A stretch of 6,363 nucleotides of DNA from Chitinophagales bacterium (lineage in GTDB: Bacteria > Bacteroidota > Bacteroidia > Chitinophagales > Chitinophagaceae), in assembly GCA_015654495.1 (NCBI GenBank), contig JAATGW010000161.1:1-6363 (forward strand). The letters are read 5' to 3'. Made by a program: the position numbers and the translations under genes. This document shows positions 1 to 4,862 of this stretch, one piece after another. How positions within the stretch are numbered: position 1 is the stretch's first letter; the number at the start of each line of letters is the position of its first letter. The notes under the pieces are model-generated. The model had not been told where the DNA came from and did not search any database. It was given only the letters and a program-made list of their open reading frames with translations.

Positions 1-43
1 CGGCTGTTCCTCTTGCCTTTAGCCTCTTGCCTACTGCCTGTCT
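1..43. repeat. degenerate 7-bp tandem repeat downstream of pyrR
   Basis: On the plus strand the pentamer TGCCT, or a one- or two-base variant, recurs at exact 7-base steps: TTCCT 7-11, TGCCT 14-18, AGCCT 21-25, TGCCT 28-32 and TGCCT 35-39. The unit is about (C/A)TTGCCT. The array begins at or beyond the window edge and ends within a few bases of the pyrR stop codon. It is non-coding as far as can be seen. I recall similar TTGCCTA-type heptads between genes in some Bacteroidota genomes, but that is memory and was not checked. Confidence 0.6.
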
Positions 44-574
44 TCAAAGCTTATCATACAAAACCACTTTCGCATCATTTCCCCAGAACACTTTCACTTT
101 CTGTGTAATGATTGAGTCAATTGCCTTGCCGAAATAATCCGGATGGATCGGCAATTGCCTGCTGAATTTCCGGTCGACGAGTATACATAATTCAACTTTT
201 GAAGGTCTGCCGTTATCCAGCAATGCATCCATGGCTGCTCTTATCGTACGGCCGGTATATAACACATCATCAATAAGAACCACTTTTTTATTTTCGATGG
301 AAAAAGGCAGATCGGTAACACTGGGCACATGCAATTCCGCACGGATATCATCACGATAGAAAGTGATGTCAAGTTTTCCGTAGCGCAAAGGTTTATCAGG
401 ATAGAGAGAACGTATATACGATGTGATATAATCACTTACCGGAACACCCCGCGGCTGAATTCCTATAAAACAGGTATCCCTGAATGGATAATGATTTTCG
501 ATCAGCTGATGTGATAATCGCTTCAGCGTGAGTTGAAGCTGATCCGTATCAAGTATGGTTGTTAAATCCTGCAT
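44..574 (-). CDS. pyrR: PyrR-type bifunctional pyr regulator / uracil phosphoribosyltransferase
   Basis: Type I phosphoribosyltransferase of the PyrR family. Members convert uracil plus PRPP to UMP, and in many bacteria bind pyr mRNA to control transcription attenuation. From the start chosen here (ATG at 572-574) the protein is 176 aa, close to the usual 175-185. Residues visible in this numbering are GIQPRGVPVSDYI at about 38-50, LDITFYRDDI at 68-77, the PRPP-binding loop VVLIDDVLYTGRT at 98-110, and a PyrR-like LVDRKF..LPIHPDYFGK stretch at about 132-149. The frame stays open upstream to an ATG at 713-715 (223 aa), but the added 47 residues are mostly the translation of a 6-bp repeat (Glu/Lys/Thr/Arg-rich), so I reject that start. 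No SD is visible at either ATG. The gene follows pruA on the same strand. No pyr biosynthesis gene is in the window, so a regulatory role is unproven and a salvage enzyme is the safe reading. Confidence 0.93.
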   Translation of the reverse strand: MQDLTTILDTDQLQLTLKRLSHQLIENHYPFRDTCFIGIQPRGVPVSDYITSYIRSLYPDKPLRYGKLDITFYRDDIRAELHVPSVTDLPFSIENKKVVLIDDVLYTGRTIRAAMDALLDNGRPSKVELCILVDRKFSRQLPIHPDYFGKAIDSIITQKVKVFWGNDAKVVLYDKL

Positions 575-620
575 ACGGTGTATAAAGAAATTGTATATCT
601 GATTTAAATGTAAATTCTGA

Positions 621-727
621 TTCCGTTTCTTTTCCCAGTCTCTCCTTCCCCTTTCTGTCTCTGTTTCTGTTACTGTTTCTCTTTCTCTTCCCTCTTTCTC
701 TTTCTCTTCACTCATTTCTCATTTCTC
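621..727. repeat. polypyrimidine 6/7-bp tandem repeat between pruA and pyrR
   Basis: On the plus strand about 90% of the bases from 621 to 727 are C or T, and 676-709 is uninterrupted pyrimidine. CTG recurs every 6 bases at 655, 661, 667 and 673. TTTCTC hexamers start at 676, 682, 695 and 701. At the pruA end the unit becomes the heptamer ATTTCTC (714-720 and 721-727). Within the tract, 678-689 and 696-707 are exact mirror images (12 bases each, 6-base spacer). The repeat covers the last two codons and stop of pruA and most of the non-coding gap before pyrR. Because the period is mainly 6, it stays open in the pyrR frame and mimics coding sequence. Confidence 0.8.
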
Positions 728-2350
728 TGCCAGAAAAGGATAACGGTAATCCACAGGCGGATTGAAGGTCTCTTTAATTGTTCTCGCACTCAACCACCGG
801 TAAAGATTAAGCATTGATCCGGCTTTATCATTAGTTCCGGAAGCTCTTGCACCTCCGAATGGTTGCTGACCCACTACCGCTCCGGTTGGCTTATCATTGA
901 TATAAAAATTACCTGCGGAATTCCGAAGTCTGTTCGTCGCGAGTTCTACTGCGGAACGATCCTGCGAAATAATAGAACCCGTAAGAGCATAAGGTGAAGT
1001 AGAGTCAACCACTCCAAGGGTTTCCTCAAACTTGCTGGCATTATACACGTAAATTGTCAATACGGGACCGAAAATCTCTTCGCACATGGTAATATATGCA
1101 GGATCTTTTGCTTCAATCACTGTAGGTTCTATGAAATACCCTTTTTTCTTGTCACATTTCCCGCCGTCAATTATAGTCGCCTTTTTGTCATTCTTCGCAT
1201 TTTCTATATAGGAGCTGATCTTGTCAAAAGATTTCTCATCAATCACTCCATTGATGAAATTGGAGAAATCTTCAACAGATCCCATCCTGAAACTTTTAAT
1301 TCCTTCAGCCAGTTTCTTTTTTACAGCATCTGCAAGGTTGGATGGGATATATGCCCTTGATGCGGCCGAGCATTTCTGTCCCTGGTATTCAAAAGCTCCA
1401 CGTAATAAAGCCGTAGCAACCACATCAGGGTCCGCAGAACTATGCACCATAACAAAGTCCTTTCCACCTGTCTCCCCTACTATGCGTGGATATGATTTAT
1501 AGTTACTTATATTTTCGCCGATTGTCTTCCACATCTGATTAAAAACTCCCGTCGATCCGGTGAAATGAACACCTCCAAAATCAGGGTGAGAAAAGCAAAC
1601 GCTTCCCAGTACCGGACCATCAACATAGATCAGGTTGATAACTCCATCCGGCAACCCGGCTTCTTTCATTATGCGCATGAACATCTGAGCAGAATAAATC
1701 TGTGTATGTGCCGGTTTCCAAACTACCACATTACCACACATAGCTGCAGATGAGGGCAGGTTACCGCCGATGGCAGTAAAATTAAAAGGTGTCACGGCCA
1801 GAACAAATCCTTCAAGGGGACGATACTCCAAACGGTTATGCACACCTGCCGAGCTGATGGGCTGCTGGCGGTATATTTCTGATAAATAATGTACATTGAA
1901 ACGAAGAAAATCGATCAGCTCACAGGCGCTGTCTATTTCTGCCTGATAAGCATTTTTACTTTGACCAAGCATTGTAGTACCATTCATATAAGGCCGGTAC
2001 TTTGTTGCAATCACGTCGGCAGCTTTCAGAAAAATACTGGCCCTGTTTTCCCAGCTCAATGCAGCCCATGCAGATTTTGCATTCAAAGCTGCGTCAATTG
2101 CCTGTTTTACATGTTTCTCGTCACCATTATGATAATAACCTAATATATGCGCTTTTTCGTGCGGCGGATGCAGACTGGATTTTTTGCCCGTGCGAACTTC
2201 TTTTGCTCCGATATACATTGGAATATCCGCTTCTTCATTCTTCAATTCAGCAAGAACTTCCTTCAATCTTTTTTTCTCTGGTGATCCGGGTTTATAACTT
2301 AAAACGGGTTCATTAACAGGTATAGGTAAATGAAAATCTCCGTAATTCAT
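719..2350 (-). CDS. pruA: L-glutamate gamma-semialdehyde (1-pyrroline-5-carboxylate) dehydrogenase
   Basis: NAD-dependent aldehyde dehydrogenase that oxidises glutamate semialdehyde, the open form of P5C, to glutamate. This is the second step of proline breakdown and also serves ornithine/arginine catabolism. At 543 aa it has the length of stand-alone P5CDH enzymes; there is no fused PutA proline dehydrogenase domain. Aldehyde dehydrogenase landmarks are all present: TPFNFTAIGGNL with the oxyanion Asn at 190, WKPA with Lys212, FTGSTGVF at 263-270 in the nucleotide-binding fold, VGETGGKDF with the general-base Glu at 293, GQKCSAASRAY with the catalytic Cys at 327, and EEIFGPV at 424-430. The start is ATG at 2348-2350, 55 bp after the prfB stop, with no SD. 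It ends in TGA inside the pyrimidine repeat. No proline dehydrogenase gene is visible nearby, so it may share a transcript with prfB and pyrR without sharing their function. Confidence 0.96.
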   Translation of the reverse strand: MNYGDFHLPIPVNEPVLSYKPGSPEKKRLKEVLAELKNEEADIPMYIGAKEVRTGKKSSLHPPHEKAHILGYYHNGDEKHVKQAIDAALNAKSAWAALSWENRASIFLKAADVIATKYRPYMNGTTMLGQSKNAYQAEIDSACELIDFLRFNVHYLSEIYRQQPISSAGVHNRLEYRPLEGFVLAVTPFNFTAIGGNLPSSAAMCGNVVVWKPAHTQIYSAQMFMRIMKEAGLPDGVINLIYVDGPVLGSVCFSHPDFGGVHFTGSTGVFNQMWKTIGENISNYKSYPRIVGETGGKDFVMVHSSADPDVVATALLRGAFEYQGQKCSAASRAYIPSNLADAVKKKLAEGIKSFRMGSVEDFSNFINGVIDEKSFDKISSYIENAKNDKKATIIDGGKCDKKKGYFIEPTVIEAKDPAYITMCEEIFGPVLTIYVYNASKFEETLGVVDSTSPYALTGSIISQDRSAVELATNRLRNSAGNFYINDKPTGAVVGQQPFGGARASGTNDKAGSMLNLYRWLSARTIKETFNPPVDYRYPFLAEK

Positions 2351-2405
2351 TTAAGGTATTTTTTTGCTTTTGCGTTCTGAATTATTTTTCGTGTACCCTT
2401 TACAG

Positions 2406-3498
2406 TCAGGCTTCCTGTTCCTTTTCCATCATCAGGAAAGCTTTGATAAATCCATCCAGTTCCCCGTCCATTACAGGTTGAACATTGCCCACCTCGTAAT
2501 CAGTCCGATGATCTTTTATCATTTTGTAGGGATGGAAAACATAGCTCCTGATCTGGCTACCCCACTCTATTTTTTTCTTTGTGGCATTGTTCGCATTTTT
2601 AATGGCTTCCCTCTTCCGCATCTCCTCCTCATATAAGCGACTCTTCAGCATTGTCATTGCTTTTTCCCGGTTTTCACCCTGGGTACGCGCCTGCTGACAT
2701 TCAACAATTATCCCCGAAGGTTTGTGGGTAAGTCTCACAGCCGTTTCCACTTTGTTTACATTCTGCCCGCCTGCACCACCACTTCTGAAGAAAGCCCATT
2801 CAATATCTGAAGGGTTCACTTCTATTTCGATACTGTCATCAATAAGCGGGTATACATAAACGGAAGCAAAGGAAGTATGTCTTCTCGCATTACTGTCAAA
2901 TGGGGAAATACGCACCAGCCGGTGAACGCCATTCTCTGCTTTTATAAAGCCATATGCAAAGGGACCATCAAACTGAAGTGTGCAGGTCTTGATACCGGCA
3001 CCGTCTCCATCCTGCCAGTCGAGTTCGGTAACCGACCAGCCTTGCTTTTGCCCGTACATGCGGTACATGCGGGCCAGCATTTCAGCCCAATCCTGGCTTT
3101 CGGTACCCCCTGCCCCGGAATTGATCTGAAGCACCGCAGGTAATTCATCTTCAGGCTGATTGAGTGTACTCTTGAATTCAGCCTCGTCCAGGGCGGTAAT
3201 TGCCTTTTGAAAAGCTTCTTTTACCTCCTCTTCAGAACCTTCACCTGCTTTCCAGAACTCAAACAAAATGGCAAAATCCTCTACTGCCGTCTGAGTATCA
3301 TCATACAACCGCAACCAGAATTCATTGAGTTTTATATTCTTCAGGATCTCTGTGGCACGCTGATTATCGTTCCAGAATCCGGGTGAAAGTGAAAGCTGTT
3401 TGTCTTCGTTTATCTTATATTGCCGGTTAGCGACGTCAAAGAAACCTCCTCAAGACGCTCAGGCGGTCTCTCATATCTTTAATCTGCTCTTGTGTCAT
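2406..3498 (-). CDS. prfB: peptide chain release factor 2, +1 programmed frameshift
   Basis: RF2 ends translation at UGA and UAA by hydrolysing peptidyl-tRNA on the ribosome. The product needs two frames: join(3439..3498, 2406..3437), skipping one base at 3438. The leader frame encodes 20 residues (starting MTQEQIKDMRDRL) from ATG 3496-3498 and ends CTT TGA C. After the shift the protein continues DVANRQYKINEDKQ..., giving 363 aa, close to the 365 of E. coli RF2. In full-length numbering the UGA-recognition tripeptide SPF is at 198-200 and the catalytic GGQ is at 243-245, within RSGGAGGQNVNKVETAVRLT. A conceptual start at TTG 3312-3314 truncates the first 61 residues and is wrong; that codon is an internal Leu. 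There is no SD before the leader ATG. The gene ends in TGA, its own recognition codon, with pruA 55 bp downstream and a divergent DUF2452 gene upstream. Expression is expected to be autoregulated: low RF2 lets ribosomes pause at the TGA and shift. Confidence 0.97.
3435..3450 (-). promoter_or_regulatory. prfB: prfB programmed +1 frameshift site with internal SD
   Basis: The minus strand reads AGG AGG TTT CTT TGA C. AGGAGG lies at 3445-3450, a 3-base spacer follows, CTT (the slippery Leu codon) is at 3439-3441, TGA at 3436-3438, and the following C is at 3435. This is the same layout and spacing as the E. coli prfB site (AGGGGG, 3-base spacer, CTTTGAC). By established mechanism, the SD-like hexamer pairs with 16S rRNA in the elongating ribosome and helps peptidyl-tRNA slip from CUU to UUU when RF2 is scarce. 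The frames on both sides join exactly into RF2 sequence, which rules out a chance mutation or sequencing error as the simpler reading. Confidence 0.96.
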
Positions 3499-3502
3499 AG
3501 TT

Positions 3503-3535
3503 CAAAGTTAACTGGTAATTTTTTCCCGGTGCAAA
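3503..3535 (-). promoter_or_regulatory. candidate Bacteroidota-type promoter for prfB
   Basis: The minus strand carries TAACTTTG (3503-3510), an exact match to the TAnnTTTG -7 consensus described for Bacteroides and Flavobacterium, and TTTG (3532-3535) as a possible -33 element, with 21 bases between them. The -7 element ends only 4 bases before the prfB ATG, so transcription would start at or next to the start codon and the mRNA would be leaderless or nearly so. That makes either a leaderless transcript or a chance match possible. It lies in the 150-bp divergent region, where a prfB promoter is expected. Confidence 0.35.
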
Positions 3536-3648
3536 AGTCGTAAATTTTCAGCTTTCCGCGTTTAATTGTATGTTGAAAGATAGTTAAGGCTAAAAACAAT
3601 CTTCTTTTCATTGAACCATCATTCAAATCAATCGTTTTTTGAGCTCGT

Positions 3649-4440
3649 ATGGTAAAAGCTTACAATTTCCTCGCCTCCTGGCAATTGTTTCCCGAAAAGG
3701 GAGTATATGAACAGGGTGAGAGACCCAAATCCGGCATCCTTAAACTGGAGACGGATCCTGAAAACAAGAAAATAATTCTTTCTAAAAATTGGGTAAGCCT
3801 TGAGAATAATGCATTTGCAACATCCTATCAATTCATTCCTGATAATGAAATACATCCTTTCGAACACGATGCCGTTGCAGAAGCCTATAAGGCGGATTTT
3901 ATTGATGGCATTCATTTTGAAATGGCATTTTTCAGAAACCAGCAAAAACTATTTGACCTTGCATATTCCATTATGCCGGACGGTTATCTGCGGATAACTG
4001 AAAATGGTTTTTTGCCTGACAATTCTCCATATTCAAACCATGAATATTTTCATAAACAGATGCAGGTGCTGCCTTACGCGGCATCCGTGTCTGGTGCAAT
4101 TATACGTCCGACCAAGGAAGGGGTGATCCGTCACAAGGCGCTCACCGCCATGGAAGAACAAACCAATATGCAGTTGGATCAGATCCGAAGGCAAATCGAG
4201 CTCCTGGCATTGCAAGCGCAGGAAATTCAGAAAAGAAAAGAGTTGTCGATGATAATTTACCAGGCAAAACTTTCATTTTCACCCGTTATCGGGCAATCGT
4301 ATTTTCTTTATGAAAAAAATGATGGCAGTTATATTCTTTCGATGATCAGTCCAAAGGAATGGGGAGGCGGATCAGGGCCTTACCGCAAGTTCAGGGCAGC
4401 TGTGAAATTGCTGGCAGACCATACCTGGGTTGAAATTTAG
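3649..4440 (+). CDS. DUF2452 domain-containing protein with an unrecognised N-terminal domain
   Basis: 263 aa, with no signal peptide or membrane segment, so probably cytoplasmic. The C-terminal part (about 141-262) matches what I recognise as DUF2452, a family of unknown function. It has a charged, coiled-coil-prone helix at about 168-200 (MQLDQIRRQIELLALQAQEI), then a short beta-rich segment with SFSPVIGQSYFLYEK, ILSMISPKEWG and the terminal VKLLADHTW. The first 135 residues are a separate, aromatic-rich region with strand-like stretches (SGILKLETD, KIILSKNWVSL, HFEMAFF, YLRITENGF) that I cannot assign. A small beta-barrel or lipocalin-like fold is only a guess. The start is ATG 3649, three codons after an in-frame TGA at 3640-3642. 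No SD is seen. It is transcribed away from prfB across a 150-bp divergent gap and is alone on its strand except for the small ORF further right. Its biochemical role is unknown. Confidence 0.85.
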   Translation: MVKAYNFLASWQLFPEKGVYEQGERPKSGILKLETDPENKKIILSKNWVSLENNAFATSYQFIPDNEIHPFEHDAVAEAYKADFIDGIHFEMAFFRNQQKLFDLAYSIMPDGYLRITENGFLPDNSPYSNHEYFHKQMQVLPYAASVSGAIIRPTKEGVIRHKALTAMEEQTNMQLDQIRRQIELLALQAQEIQKRKELSMIIYQAKLSFSPVIGQSYFLYEKNDGSYILSMISPKEWGGGSGPYRKFRAAVKLLADHTWVEI

Positions 4441-4458
4441 TTAAGGGTAAAAAAACTC

Positions 4459-4491
4459 CTGATAAATTTTAAAAGCTATTCATCAGATTTT
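4459..4491 (+). terminator. weak terminator-like hairpin after the DUF2452 gene
   Basis: CTGAT at 4459-4463 pairs with ATCAG at 4482-4486 around an 18-base AT-rich loop, followed by ATTTT. It begins 19 bases after the DUF2452 stop codon, where a terminator would be expected. The stem is only 5 bp and the U-tract is short, so it may be inefficient or a chance match. Confidence 0.25.
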
Positions 4492-4516
4492 CAATTGAGT
4501 AAATATTTACATTGAA
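4490..4516. repeat. AT-rich palindrome, possible operator
   Basis: GTAAATATTTAC at 4499-4510 is a perfect 12-bp palindrome. Outer arms TTCAAT (4490-4495) and ATTGAA (4511-4516) are also complementary, but a 3-base TGA insert on the left side breaks the symmetry. It sits about 170 bp before the small membrane ORF, in non-coding DNA. It could be a regulator binding site or part of a terminator. AT-rich palindromes of this size also occur by chance. Confidence 0.3.
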
Positions 4517-4683
4517 TTAACCGGTCTTCTGCCCGCAATAGATGATTCCGGGTATCGTTATAAGCAAAGTCATAATCCCTTGACTCTACCCACGTTGCCC
4601 CGGCAACGAATTAGTCCATCCCCTTTTGAGAACTGGTTTCCGGTACTTAACCGGAGTTTTAATTATAACCAAAAATCAGTTCC

Positions 4684-4782
4684 ATGAAAAATGTTACCTT
4701 GTATGTGGAGAATCTGAAAATCGTTGGATTGGCAGTTTTATACCTGGCTGTTATCCTCGTTTGTTCAGCATTACTCACTTAA
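4684..4782 (+). CDS. small single-pass membrane peptide (32 aa)
   Basis: A short ORF from ATG 4684 to TAA 4780-4782, beginning MKNVTLYVENLKIVG and ending VCSALLT. Residues 1-12 are polar or charged (Lys2, Glu9, Lys12), and 13-31 form one continuous hydrophobic stretch long enough to span the membrane once. It has no Lys or Arg after the hydrophobic segment, and a Cys at 27. It is the first ATG after an in-frame TAA at 4666-4668. A strong intrinsic terminator starts 25 bp after its stop and a structured stretch lies before it, which fits a small independent transcription unit. I do not recognise the family. Membrane-protein regulator, toxin-like peptide or chance ORF are all open; the N-terminus is not a typical lipoprotein or secretion signal followed by a mature part. 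Confidence 0.5.
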   Translation: MKNVTLYVENLKIVGLAVLYLAVILVCSALLT

Positions 4783-4806
4783 GCAAAACCAGCTGAAAAG
4801 AATTTG

Positions 4807-4837
4807 ACTCCGGCACATTTATGTCCGGAGTTTTTTT
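4807..4837 (+). terminator. intrinsic terminator
   Basis: ACTCCGG (4807-4813) pairs perfectly with CCGGAGT (4825-4831). Inside the loop, ACAT (4815-4818) can also pair with ATGT (4821-4824), extending the hairpin. It is followed directly by a run of seven T (4831-4837). This is a strong rho-independent terminator for rightward transcription, that is, for the small membrane ORF. On the other strand the hairpin is followed by TCAAATTCTTTT, so it could also weakly end the leftward transcript of the gene whose stop is at 4863. Confidence 0.85.
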
Positions 4838-4862
4838 ATTCATCGTGAATATATTTTTCATC

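Larger units (their letters stand above)
4441..4683. other. non-coding interval with palindrome and short hairpins
   Basis: No credible ORF is present. The interval holds a weak terminator-like inverted repeat after the DUF2452 gene (4459-4463 with 4482-4486), the palindrome at 4499-4510, and three small stem-loops: CCCG/CGGG at 4532-4535 and 4549-4552, CGTTGC/GCAACG at 4593-4598 and 4603-4608 with a CCCG loop, and TCCGG/CCGGA at 4639-4643 and 4651-4655. The last is followed by GTTTTAATT and so resembles a weak terminator or attenuator just before the small membrane ORF. I recognise no known riboswitch or RNA family. The region probably contains the promoter and 5' leader of that ORF, but no clear TAnnTTTG element was found. 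Confidence 0.5.

Noticed and set aside
1..43. CRISPR array
   Set aside because: The unit is 7 bp with no spacers; this is a short tandem repeat.
44..715. pyrR as a 223-aa protein
   Set aside because: The extra N-terminus is mostly translated hexamer repeat and exceeds the family length; kept as a finding instead.
2002..2316. Plus-strand ORF of 104 aa opposite pruA, and similar 60-105 aa ORFs opposite or overlapping the other genes
   Set aside because: They lie wholly inside strongly supported genes on the other strand or in another frame, have odd compositions, and match nothing recognisable.
2406..3314. prfB as a 302-aa protein starting at TTG 3314
   Set aside because: The same frame continues upstream with RF2-like sequence to the frameshift site, and the TTG is an internal Leu codon.
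3541..3548. TAAATTTT as a -7 element for the DUF2452 gene
   Set aside because: It lacks the final G of TAnnTTTG and has no convincing upstream TTTG, so it does not support a promoter call.
4520..4680. A tRNA, riboswitch or other known RNA family in the hairpin-rich stretch
   Set aside because: Stems are only 4-6 bp, no cloverleaf or T-arm motif is present, and no known aptamer core was recognised.
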